Shown here piece by piece: positions 48,472 to 56,365 of a stretch of DNA of 64,000 bases; within the stretch, counting starts at the first letter, position 1; each line of letters opens with the position of its first letter. Origin of the DNA: a bacterium (GTDB lineage Bacteria > Verrucomicrobiota > Verrucomicrobiia > Limisphaerales > UBA8199); NCBI GenBank assembly GCA_021784555.1, contig JAJYHY010000002.1, positions 17,604 through 81,603 on the forward strand, written 5' to 3'. The position numbers and the translations under genes are program-made. Below the pieces are notes generated by a model. It made no database searches. It was not told where the DNA came from and worked only from the letters and a program-made list of their open reading frames with translations.

Positions 48472-49917
48472 ATGAAATCTTCATTGCTCACTCGTCGTTC
48501 CTTCCTCCAACGAACACTCCTTGCCTCCGCCGCGGTTTCCGCGACACGAATCATCCCGGCGCCGAACCTGGTGGCCGCCAGCCCCGGCGACCGCATCAAG
48601 GTGGTTCAAGTCGGTTGCGGCGGGCGCGGACTGAGCGCCCACCTGCGCTGGCTGGTGACCCAGAGCAAGGACCACGTCGTGGGAATCGTGGATGCGGATG
48701 AGCGGCGCATCGCCGCTTCCAAACGCTGGATGGAGCGGCAGGGGGTCAACTGCGCCGACCTCAAGACCTACAACGATTACCGGGTGATGTTCGACAAAAT
48801 CGGCAACGAAATCGACGCCATATTCGTTGCCACTCCCAACCATCACCATGCGCTGCCCTCGCTCATCGCCATGGAGCTGAACAAGGGCGTCTATTGCGAA
48901 AAGCCGCTCTGCCATGACATCCACGAGGCGCGCACGCTGCGGGCAATGGCCGCCCGATCCAAGGCGCCAACCCAGATGGGCAACCAGGGCCATTGCATGG
49001 ACGGCTACCGCCGGCTTTGCGAGTTCGTCTGGTCGGGACTGGTGGGGCACATCACTGAAACCCACAGTTGGAGCGACCGCGCCAACGGCGGCACCGGGCC
49101 GCGCCCGGCCCCCATTCCCGTTCCCAAAGGGATGCACTGGGATAATTGGATTGGGCCCGCCCCTTATCGCGAGTTTCACACCGATCTTCACCCGCACGAG
49201 TGGCACGGCTGGTACGATTTCGGCAATGGCTCCATCGGCAACATGGGCTGTCACATCATGGATGGCGTCTATTGGGCGCTGAACCTTGGCTATCCCAACA
49301 GCTTCGAGGCGGAGGAAATCAACGGCGGCACCGACGAACGCTACCCGATCGGCACGCGCATTCGGTGGGATTTCCCCGCGCGCGGTGAAATGCCCGAAGT
49401 CAAAGTCTATTGGTATGACGGCATGAAGCCGGGTGTCAATGGCAAGGCGGTTGGCACGTATGACCTGGTCAAAGGCGGCGCGCGCAATGTCCCGCCCCTG
49501 CTGGAGGAGCTCCAGAAGAAGTATCCCGAGGAGGTCTTCGACTCCAACGGCACGCTCTACGTCGGCACCAAGGGAATCCTCTCCACGGACACCTATGGCA
49601 GCCATCCGCACCTGGTCCCATTCGATACCACGGAGGAGATCACTCGGAAAATCCCCAGGCTGCTGCCGAGGCCGGAGAATATCATGGACAATTTCCTCGA
49701 TGCCTGCCGCCAAGGCAAGAAGCAGACCGCCGCCAGCTTCGAGTACGGCGCCCGGCTGACCGAGCTCATCCTTACTGGCAACCTGACCCAATATGCCGGA
49801 GCGGGCAAGACACTGGTCTGGGACGGCCCCAACGCACGCGTCACCAATTATGAAGAGTTGAACCAGTTCATCCGCCGGCCCTATCGTACAGGCTGGCAAC
49901 GCGGGGCGCTGGAGTGA
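48472..49917 (+). CDS. Tat-exported Gfo/Idh/MocA family oxidoreductase, 481 aa
   Basis: A Tat signal (LTRRSFLQRTLLASAAVSAT) precedes the NAD-binding fold RIKVVQVGCGGRGLSAHLRW. DAIFVATPNHHHALPSLIAM and NKGVYCEKPLCHDIHEARTL give the EKP motif with catalytic Lys. The long C-terminal domain includes WHGWYDFGNGSIGNMGCHIM and WALNLGYP, typical for the large exported Gfo/Idh proteins of Verrucomicrobiota and Planctomycetota. It oxidises or isomerises sugars or cyclitols with tightly bound NAD(P); the precise substrate is unknown. Confidence 0.9.
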   Translation: MKSSLLTRRSFLQRTLLASAAVSATRIIPAPNLVAASPGDRIKVVQVGCGGRGLSAHLRWLVTQSKDHVVGIVDADERRIAASKRWMERQGVNCADLKTYNDYRVMFDKIGNEIDAIFVATPNHHHALPSLIAMELNKGVYCEKPLCHDIHEARTLRAMAARSKAPTQMGNQGHCMDGYRRLCEFVWSGLVGHITETHSWSDRANGGTGPRPAPIPVPKGMHWDNWIGPAPYREFHTDLHPHEWHGWYDFGNGSIGNMGCHIMDGVYWALNLGYPNSFEAEEINGGTDERYPIGTRIRWDFPARGEMPEVKVYWYDGMKPGVNGKAVGTYDLVKGGARNVPPLLEELQKKYPEEVFDSNGTLYVGTKGILSTDTYGSHPHLVPFDTTEEITRKIPRLLPRPENIMDNFLDACRQGKKQTAASFEYGARLTELILTGNLTQYAGAGKTLVWDGPNARVTNYEELNQFIRRPYRTGWQRGALE

Positions 49918-50086
49918 GGGAGTGCTGGGGGGGAAGCGGATAGGGATGAGGGATGGGGGGTGATGGATGATGGGTTCAAGACCTCCAGCATCCAAAGGCC
50001 CACATGCACCCAACCGGTCCCCCAGCCCACCAATCCTTCAATCCAATAATCCATCAATCCATTCATCCGGCGCTGGAGCGAGCGAG
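49918..50086. repeat. GGATGG/CCATCC word array at convergent junction
   Basis: GATGGATGATGGG on the left and CCATCAATCCATTCATCC on the right are loosely inverted around a short middle. No gene. The layout is the same as at 43021-43130 but with a different word. Confidence 0.6.
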
Positions 50087-50857
50087 TCAGCGGTTGATCT
50101 GCCGGGCCTTCATGGCTCCGCAACGGGTTACGGCCAGTAGGTCCGCCTCGCGCACCGCCAGTTCGAAGGGGTGAGTTTGCGAGGCGGTGCGCTCGAGCAC
50201 CCATTGCCTGAATTCCTGCGGATGTTCGGCAAAGAGGCGCTCCAGGCGCCAGGCGGATTCCACCAAGAGCCTCTCGCCGACTTCCTCGGACCCGATGGTG
50301 ACAACCTCGCCGTGCCGGCCTTTGAACCAGCCTTCGGGCATTTGGACCAACGAGCGGTCCGGGTGAACGGCCCGCCATAGCAACCGCACCAGGGCCGCCC
50401 GCAACGAAAACACCCCAGACCCAAATGGTCCGTGGTTTTGCCACGCGGGGTCTTCTTCGCTCAGAATGGCTAATTCCAGCCCCCGCCCAGTCAGCCGCCA
50501 GCCAAAAAATCGCTGCGGTCCGGGCCATGTCCCGGCCCGATTGAAGCGCGGGCGCAGGCGGCGCAGCAGTTCTGATTCCCTGGTCAGGGCGGAGGCTTCA
50601 TCAGGCCACTCTTCGAGGTCAATTCGCTCGACGGCCCGCACCAGTCTCAAATGACGGCGCGGCAGCCGCTCCGGGTTGGCAACGCGATAGGCGCCCAGCC
50701 GCCGGCGCAGGTTCTTCGCTTTGCCAACATACAGCACCACCCCGGCGCCGTCCCGCATGAGATAGACGCCCGGACCCTGCGGCGCGCTCCGGAAAAACTC
50801 CACCCCCAATCTCTCAACCAGGGGACGAGGGTCCGGCAATAGCAGCGTCTGGCGCAT
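50087..50857 (-). CDS. GIY-YIG nuclease-domain protein, 256 aa
   Basis: Residues 29-57 carry the domain: GVYLMRDGAGVVLYVGKAKN then LRRRLGAYR, with the conserved Tyr pair (GVY...YVG) and catalytic Arg. The Glu of the family may be in DEASALTRESELLRRLRPRF. Similar to UvrC N-terminal or single-domain exonuclease Cho-like proteins, but the C-terminal 130 residues are unlike UvrC. It starts 4 bp after the NtrC-like gene, so the two are probably co-transcribed. Likely cuts DNA; pathway unknown. Confidence 0.8.
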   Translation of the reverse strand: MRQTLLLPDPRPLVERLGVEFFRSAPQGPGVYLMRDGAGVVLYVGKAKNLRRRLGAYRVANPERLPRRHLRLVRAVERIDLEEWPDEASALTRESELLRRLRPRFNRAGTWPGPQRFFGWRLTGRGLELAILSEEDPAWQNHGPFGSGVFSLRAALVRLLWRAVHPDRSLVQMPEGWFKGRHGEVVTIGSEEVGERLLVESAWRLERLFAEHPQEFRQWVLERTASQTHPFELAVREADLLAVTRCGAMKARQINR

Positions 50858-50861
50858 TCAC

Positions 50862-52307
50862 TCAGGTCACGCTCAATTCGCGCTGAATCCCGAATTTCTC
50901 GATGCGTTTGCGCAGTGTGGCGCGGGTAATGCCCAGCAGCTTTGCGGCCCGGACCTGGTTGCCGTCCGTTTCTTTCAGGGCTTGGATAACCAGTTCGCGC
51001 TCAATGGCCGGAATTATCTTGAACTTCGGGTCCTTCTTGGCCCAATGAAACAATTGCTGGCCCAGGACCGCCACATCCGAATCTCCCTGAATCGACGTGA
51101 CCGGCGGCGGTGGCGCGCTTGCGCCCGGAGCGGCCTCCCGTCCGGCAATCTCAGCGGGAAGATCGCCTGGCAAGATGGCATCCCACTTCGCTATTACCAG
51201 TGCGCGGCGGATGGCGTTCTCCAGTTCCCGTACGTTTCCGGGCCAGTGGTAATGTTCCAGTGCCTTAATTGCCGCGGTGGTGATCGACTTGGGGCCTGAC
51301 TGCTGCTCGCGGGCGAAGGTCTTGAGGAAATAGTTTACAAGGAGTCGAATGTCCCCCGGGCGCTCGCGCAGAGGCGGGATGTGCAAGCGCACCACGTTGA
51401 GCCGGTAGAAGAGGTCCTCGCGGAATTGGCGCGTGGCGACCGCCTGCTCCAACGGTTTGTTGGTCGCCGCGATTATGCGGACATCGACCTTGATGGGCTG
51501 GTTGCCGCCTACCCGCTCGAAGGTTCCCGACTGGAGCACGCGCAGAATCTTGGTCTGGGTGGCGGGAGTCATGTCGCCAATTTCGTCCAGGAAAAGCGTT
51601 CCCCGGTTGCACTGCTCGAACTTGCCGATCCGCTGGAGTGTGGCGCCCGTAAACGCGCCCCGCTCATGCCCGAACAATTCGCTCTCCAGCAACTGCTCCG
51701 GAATCGCCGCGCAGTTGACCGCCAGGAACGGCTGCGAGACGCGGCGGCTGTGGTGGTAGATGGCCCTGGCGACCAATTCCTTGCCGGTGCCGCTTTCGCC
51801 AGTGATGAGGGCCGTGGCGTCGGAGGCGGCGAGTTGGCCAATGAGCTTGAAGACCTGCTGCATCGGCTCGCTGCGGCCAATAATGCCCTGTTCATAATCC
51901 TCCTGTTCAAGCAGCGGTTGGTAGGAAACGACGTGCTTCATGTCGCGGGCCGCCTTAAGGGCGTGGGCGACAAGGTCTTTGAGCTTGGGCACGTCAAACG
52001 GCTTGAGCAGGTAATCGTAAGCGCCGAGTTTGAGGGCCTCAATGGCGGCCTGCGTCGTGCCGTACGCGGTCATGAGGATCACCAGGAGTTTGGAATCCAG
52101 TTGCCGGAGCCGGCGCAAGGTGTCCAGGCCCGTGATGCCTCCCATGCGGATGTCCATCATCACCAGGTCGGGTTTGAACTTGGGGATGAGTCTCAAGGCC
52201 TCCTCGCCGCTCGAGGCGGTCTCCAACTCGATTTCCGGCAAATCAAAGATCCGCTGAAACGAGTATCTGACATCTTCTTCGTCATCGACCAGCAATAGTC
52301 TGCTCAT
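50862..52307 (-). CDS. NtrC-family sigma-54-dependent response regulator, 481 aa
   Basis: Three domains in order. The receiver (residues 1-120) has the phosphoacceptor Asp in DLVMMDIRMGG and Lys in YDYLLKPFDVPK. The AAA+ sigma-54 activator domain (about 145-385) has Walker A GESGTGKELVARAIY, the sigma-54 contact loop GAFTGATLQRIGKF, Walker B GTLFLDEIGDM and the R-finger region RQFREDLFYRLNVVRLHIPP. The Fis-type HTH at the end is NQVRAAKLLGITRATLRKRI. It activates RpoN promoters on phosphorylation. The partner histidine kinase is not in the window. Confidence 0.93.
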   Translation of the reverse strand: MSRLLLVDDEEDVRYSFQRIFDLPEIELETASSGEEALRLIPKFKPDLVMMDIRMGGITGLDTLRRLRQLDSKLLVILMTAYGTTQAAIEALKLGAYDYLLKPFDVPKLKDLVAHALKAARDMKHVVSYQPLLEQEDYEQGIIGRSEPMQQVFKLIGQLAASDATALITGESGTGKELVARAIYHHSRRVSQPFLAVNCAAIPEQLLESELFGHERGAFTGATLQRIGKFEQCNRGTLFLDEIGDMTPATQTKILRVLQSGTFERVGGNQPIKVDVRIIAATNKPLEQAVATRQFREDLFYRLNVVRLHIPPLRERPGDIRLLVNYFLKTFAREQQSGPKSITTAAIKALEHYHWPGNVRELENAIRRALVIAKWDAILPGDLPAEIAGREAAPGASAPPPPVTSIQGDSDVAVLGQQLFHWAKKDPKFKIIPAIERELVIQALKETDGNQVRAAKLLGITRATLRKRIEKFGIQRELSVT

Positions 52308-53256
52308 GCCACCATCTTATGGCGGTTCGTAATGATTTGCGATTTTAGATTTGCGATTTGCGATTGCCCGCTTCGCGGAGAGATGCCAGGGAGGAACCGG
52401 GCCTTGAGGCGCTCCTCCAGGACGAACCTTGGCCGAGTTCGATACAAATCGGAAATGAGGCGTCCGGAGCCAAAGTGGGTTTGAGCACACCTTGCAAGGT
52501 GTGCTCGCCCTCCGGGCTGCCACACCGCCACCCGCAGGGGTGCGGTTAGCGAGGGCGCGGCGGGTGCGCCAGAGAGTAGGCTGAAGGGGCGGGGCAGGTT
52601 ATATGAGCACACCTTGCAAGGTGTGCTCATACAAGTCAAGCCCCTCTCGAGCCGAGGCTGCGGTGTTCCCGGTGGTGTCAACTTCGCCGAGTCGCATAAG
52701 ACCGTATCGAGTTCGTGTCGCAGGCGTTGCTTCGCCCGGTGTTCTACGGACTATCTGTTCACTTCCAGTTGCTCTCCACGTCGCGTTGCCGGGACGCGGT
52801 TTCTTTCAGTTGTCTGGCGGAAAGCTCCGCCAGGGAGGGACTTTCACCCTCCGGTGCGCGCCCGCTTCCCAAGCGCACTATCGCCGGCTTCCCAGCCGGC
52901 AGGCCGCTGAAATGGTCGCGGTCGGCGGGCTGGGAAGCCCGCGACACAGCAGACTTGGAAGTCTGCGCTACGCGGTGCGGACTTTGTCACTGGCCGTGGC
53001 GGTGTTCCCGGTGGTGTCGACTTCGCCGAGAAACGGCAGCCGCTCGCTTCCTCTGGAAATGTCCAAACTGCGGGGGGTGCCGCGCCACGACGCTACCACG
53101 TGCGTCGCTTGGCGTTGGCGCGCACGTCGCGGCGCCGGATGCCCCGACGCAAGGTCCCGGCCTGAGCAGTTATGAATCGCAAACCTAAACTCGCAAATTC
53201 ACAGGAACCGCAAATCTAAAATCGCAAATAGCCACAATCCGCGCTATGATACGAAA
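52308..53256. repeat. Repeat-filled divergent spacer, about 950 bp
   Basis: Between divergent genes. Contents: family C words at 52334-52365 and, inverted, at 53175-53229; a 24-bp perfect palindrome (GAGCACACCTTG and complement) at 52483-52506 and again at 52605-52628; 32-bp direct repeats (GCGGTGTTCCCGGTGGTGTC...) at 52660 and 52999; and three 18-bp palindromes at 52883, 52925 and 52949 (for example GCCGGCTTCCCAGCCGGC). ORFs in it (52603-53175 and others) are repeat translations. Confidence 0.75.
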
Positions 53257-54384
53257 ATGGAAATCCGTGATTTTGATCTTACCAGGTTAATGAAGACGGT
53301 CTTCGACCCTAAACCGGGCGAGCGCGTCGGCGTTTTCATCGACCTTGAACCACCTCAACACGTCGCCAGGGCCAGGTTCCTGGAGCGGACGGACTTGTCC
53401 ACGCAACGAATCGCGCACGAGGTCTTTTACCGTGGACTGCTCGACCGCAAGAACGAGCTGCCCTTGGGCGCGATCGAATTCTATGCCTACGCGCCGACTG
53501 GCGGCAGCAACCTGGACCTGCCGGAAACCGTGGTTAACCTGGAGGGAAAAACCTTGCGTCTGGAACAGGATGTCCTTGCCCATCTCGATATTGTCCTCTA
53601 TCTCTCGACCTACTCGGCAACCGCTCCCCTGACCGCCATGGCCAAGCGGATGGGATTCCGGGGCGCCACCATGCACGGCTGCAACGAGACCATCCTGGGC
53701 ACCGGTTTGGCCAGGGACTACGCGGAGGTATCCGCAAAGGCGGAGCGGTTCCGTCAGGCCCTAACCCGCTGTGACGAGGTCAGCGTCGAGTTCCAGACCC
53801 TCGGCGCCCAATACCGGCTCACCCTGGAACTCGGGCGTCAGGAGGCGCAAAAGAGCCATGGCCTTTGCCGTTCCCCCGGCGAGATAGCCAACCTGCCCGC
53901 CGGAGAAATCTATTGGGTGCCCACCGGTGCTTATGGCCGATTCCCGATGAGATTCAAGGAAGACGGCACCCTCGCCTTGATGACCGTCGCCGCCGGCAGA
54001 ATTCAAGACGCCATCCTGCTCCGCGGCAATCCTCGAACCATGGAGCAGGCCCTGGCCTTGTATCGCACCGACCCGGCCACCGGCCAATTGGGCGAGCTGG
54101 GACTGGGCACACAGGTGTTGCCGGCCGCGGGCGCCGACATCCAGGATGAAAAAATCCTGGGCACCATGCACGTCGCCACCGGCCGCGACGACCATCTGGG
54201 AGGCGATCTCGGCCCCGGCAAGTTCAAGGATAAACGCCACGCCACTCACGAGGACATTCTCTTCGCCCCGCACAAGACCCCGGAAATCAACCTCAATGGC
54301 GTCTGGATGAAGAAGGACAGCCAGACCGTTTTGCTCATCAAGGACTACCAGCCAACCGATTTCGTAAAGCAGGTCGCCTTGTGA
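53257..54384 (+). CDS. M29-like aminopeptidase (leucyl aminopeptidase/aminopeptidase T family), 375 aa
   Basis: Resembles the M29 thermophilic aminopeptidase group of metal-dependent enzymes that remove N-terminal residues. The C-terminal metal-binding pattern ILGTMHVATGRDDHLGGDLG then HATHEDILFA mirrors the GTxHIAxG...H.D arrangement. IANLPAGEIYWVPTGAYGRF matches the family's NLPxGE motif with conserved Glu. The N-terminal half is less conserved. ATG 53257. Its stop lies in a 19-bp sequence that is repeated after a family A element at the start of the next gene. Probably one operon with that gene. Confidence 0.75.
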   Translation: MEIRDFDLTRLMKTVFDPKPGERVGVFIDLEPPQHVARARFLERTDLSTQRIAHEVFYRGLLDRKNELPLGAIEFYAYAPTGGSNLDLPETVVNLEGKTLRLEQDVLAHLDIVLYLSTYSATAPLTAMAKRMGFRGATMHGCNETILGTGLARDYAEVSAKAERFRQALTRCDEVSVEFQTLGAQYRLTLELGRQEAQKSHGLCRSPGEIANLPAGEIYWVPTGAYGRFPMRFKEDGTLALMTVAAGRIQDAILLRGNPRTMEQALALYRTDPATGQLGELGLGTQVLPAAGADIQDEKILGTMHVATGRDDHLGGDLGPGKFKDKRHATHEDILFAPHKTPEINLNGVWMKKDSQTVLLIKDYQPTDFVKQVAL

Positions 54385-54502
54385 CCGCCAATCCACATCG
54401 GGGTCAGTCCGGCACTTTTTCCGTCTCTTCCAATCTCCATCCCCGCGGAAAAAGTGAGGACTGACCCCGACGCCTTTAACCGTGCCTTGTGACCGCCAAT
54501 CC
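54376..54502. repeat. Family A element, copy 3, with 19-bp flanking direct repeat
   Basis: The palindromic element (54399-54470; GGGGTCAGTCC ... GGACTGACCCC with inner CACTTTTTCCG / GCGGAAAAAGTG) is bracketed by two copies of GCCTTGTGACCGCCAATCC at 54376-54394 and 54484-54502. The left copy holds the stop of the aminopeptidase, the right copy the GTG start of the methyltransferase. Confidence 0.85.
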
Positions 54503-55226
54503 GTACGAAACCGACCGTTACCGGCAGGAATACCTCCTCTTGCATTTCGGCGGGCCGGAAGACCTTTGCCCCCATGACTTCGTGCCGCGCGCCTTCTTGC
54601 ATTTTCACGAACGCATCCGGCGCGAGTGCCTCCTGCCCGTCCCCAGGACCGGGCTGAAAACGGGGCTGGACCTGGGTTGCGCCGTCGGGCGCTTCACCTT
54701 CGAACTGGCGCGTGTCCTGGACCGGGTCCTTGGCATCGACAACTCGCGAGTCTTTATCCAGACGGCGCGACGGATGGCCCGCCAACACACCGTGACGGCC
54801 CGCCTCAAAGTGTCCGGCGCGGAGTTCGTCCGCCGGCCATTGAAACTCCCCAAGGCGCTGGAGCACGGCAGAGTGGAGTTTCAGCAAGCAGACGCCGCAG
54901 ATTTGAGTCGCTTTGCCCCGGATACCTTCCAGGTTGTCGCCGCCATTAACCTGCTCTGCCGCCTTCCGGAGCCCCGCCGTTTCCTCGAACAGCTTCACCG
55001 CATTGTCGCGCCGGGAGGCCAGCTTGTCCTGGGCACGCCCCTTAGCTGGCAGGAGGAATATACGCCGCGCCGCAAATGGCTCTCCGCGCAGGACATCCAG
55101 CGCCTGCTGCGTCCACACTTCACCTTGGCACGCACCCGCGACCTCCCCTTCCTGATCCGCGAGCACCATCGCAAATACCAGTTGGGAATCTCCGCAGTGC
55201 GTGTGTTTGTCCGAAACCCACCCTGA
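54489..55226 (+). CDS. Putative 4-mercaptohistidine N1-methyltransferase (OvoA C-terminal type), 245 aa
   Basis: Matches the stand-alone form of the OvoA C-terminal domain, which would methylate mercaptohistidine to ovothiol. NPYETDRYRQEYLLLHFGGP, FHERIRRECL, the SAM loop GLDLGCAVGRFTFELARV, LGIDNSRVFIQTARRM, VVAAINLLCRLPEPRRFLEQ, PGGQLVLGTPLSWQEEYTPR and LPFLIREHHRKYQLGISAVR are family marks. GTG 54489 is the start. No sulfoxide synthase gene (OvoA N-terminal part) is in the window. Translation was probably once coupled to the aminopeptidase through a GTGA overlap. Confidence 0.85.
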   Translation: MTANPYETDRYRQEYLLLHFGGPEDLCPHDFVPRAFLHFHERIRRECLLPVPRTGLKTGLDLGCAVGRFTFELARVLDRVLGIDNSRVFIQTARRMARQHTVTARLKVSGAEFVRRPLKLPKALEHGRVEFQQADAADLSRFAPDTFQVVAAINLLCRLPEPRRFLEQLHRIVAPGGQLVLGTPLSWQEEYTPRRKWLSAQDIQRLLRPHFTLARTRDLPFLIREHHRKYQLGISAVRVFVRNPP

Positions 55227-55228
55227 GT

Positions 55229-55520
55229 GATTTGCGATTTTAGATTTGCGATTTGCGATTTGTGCGCCGGCCTGGCGCGCCTCCTCATTATCACCTGCGG
55301 GGGCTCGCCCGGAGCCTGAAGAGGTGTCAGAGAGAGGCCGGGCATTCAACGCGAGCCACAACTCCGGAGCGCCCCCGCAACAAATCCGTGCTGACCCCGG
55401 GGGTCACGGAACGGGCCGGACGTTCTGGCATCCCTTTTGGGATAAAGAAACGAGCCATTCGACGGCTGAACCTCGACTGACCCTGACAAAAATCGCAAAT
55501 CGCAAATCTAAAATCAAAAA
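55229..55520. repeat. Convergent spacer bounded by inverted family C words
   Basis: GATTTGCGATTTTAGATTTG at 55229-55261 and its complement type CGCAAATCGCAAATCTAAAA at 55490-55520 enclose 228 bp without a gene. The words touch the stop codons of the genes on both sides. Confidence 0.7.
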
Positions 55521-56081
55521 TCACACGGTCATAATCTCCTTCTCTTTCCGTTCCAGATGGCCATCGACTTTGGCCGTGTATTCATCGGTCAGTTTCTGAA
55601 GTTCCTTCTCGGCCTGATCGACTTCATCCTCGGTAATCCCGCTGTCGTGAGCGTGTTTCTTGAGTTGGTCCATCGCGTCGCGCCTGACGTGGCGGATGGC
55701 TACCCGCGCGTCTTCGGCCATTTTTCTGACAATCTTGACGAATTCCTGGCGCCGTTCCTCGCTCAGTTCGGGGAAAAACAGCCGGATGGCCTTGCCGTGA
55801 ATAGCCGGATTGAGGCCCAGGTTGCTCTTCTGGATTGCCTTTTCAATCGGGTGCAACGAGTTCGCATCCCACGGCTGGATGGTCAGAGTCCGCGGTTCGG
55901 GCGTGGTGATGCCCGCCAACTCTCGAATCCGCATTTGCGAGCCATAGACCTCCACCAGAATATTCTCGACCAGGGCCGGGGAGGCCTTGCCGGTGCGCAC
56001 CCCGGCAAACTCATTAATGACCACCTGCTCGGTCTTGCTCATCTTATCTTCCGCCTCGAGTAAAAAGTCGTCTATTGCCAT
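55521..56081 (-). CDS. frr: Ribosome recycling factor, 186 aa
   Basis: Splits post-termination ribosomes together with EF-G. ATG 56081 gives MAIDDFLLEAEDKMSKTEQV, then NEFAGVRTGKASPALVENIL and VEVYGSQMRIRELAGITTPE (the RTGxAxP motif), LTIQPWDANSLHPIEKAIQK, LFFPELSEERRQEFVKIVRK and VAIRHVRRDAMDQLKKHAHD. Length matches the usual 185 aa. The track ORF extends far upstream through non-coding sequence. The frequent upstream partner pyrH is not adjacent. It ends at a family C repeat. Confidence 0.96.
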   Translation of the reverse strand: MAIDDFLLEAEDKMSKTEQVVINEFAGVRTGKASPALVENILVEVYGSQMRIRELAGITTPEPRTLTIQPWDANSLHPIEKAIQKSNLGLNPAIHGKAIRLFFPELSEERRQEFVKIVRKMAEDARVAIRHVRRDAMDQLKKHAHDSGITEDEVDQAEKELQKLTDEYTAKVDGHLERKEKEIMTV

Positions 56082-56365
56082 AAAAATAAGAGCATTAGCA
56101 GAGGCAGGAGGGGATGTATAGCGCGAGATAACATATCTACGTATCAGGATACGTTGATTTTTCGGTTGAATCTCCCCCTCCTTCCGCGTACTCTCTTTTG
56201 GAAAGCGACGGTTGGCGTCGCACTCCAAACGCTGCGCGAGGGACCGATGGCGCTGGATGGACGGGCGGCGTGGGAGCTGGCGGAGCCTTTGGAGTGCGGC
56301 GCGGACCGCCGCTTTGGCTTTCGGCCAACAACATAAGAATTGCTGGGAATTGATTTGGCTGAGTT
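56082..56365. other. Divergent spacer between frr and metH
   Basis: 284 bp containing a GC-rich word GGAGTGCGGCGCGGACCGCC next to GCTTTGG, resembling another palindromic repeat type, and AT-rich DNA near frr. I looked for a cobalamin box or a SAM riboswitch upstream of metH and did not find one. Confidence 0.4.

Noticed and set aside
48481-50013. 510-aa minus-strand ORF
   Set aside because: Antisense of the Gfo/Idh/MocA gene; high GC opens long opposite frames.
51381-52298. 305-aa plus-strand ORF
   Set aside because: Antisense of the NtrC-type regulator.
52603-53175. 190-aa and overlapping ORFs in the NtrC/aminopeptidase spacer
   Set aside because: They translate palindromes and direct repeats; no conserved motif.
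56082-56365. Cobalamin or SAM riboswitch upstream of metH
   Set aside because: No B12-box or SAM-riboswitch core could be recognised by eye.
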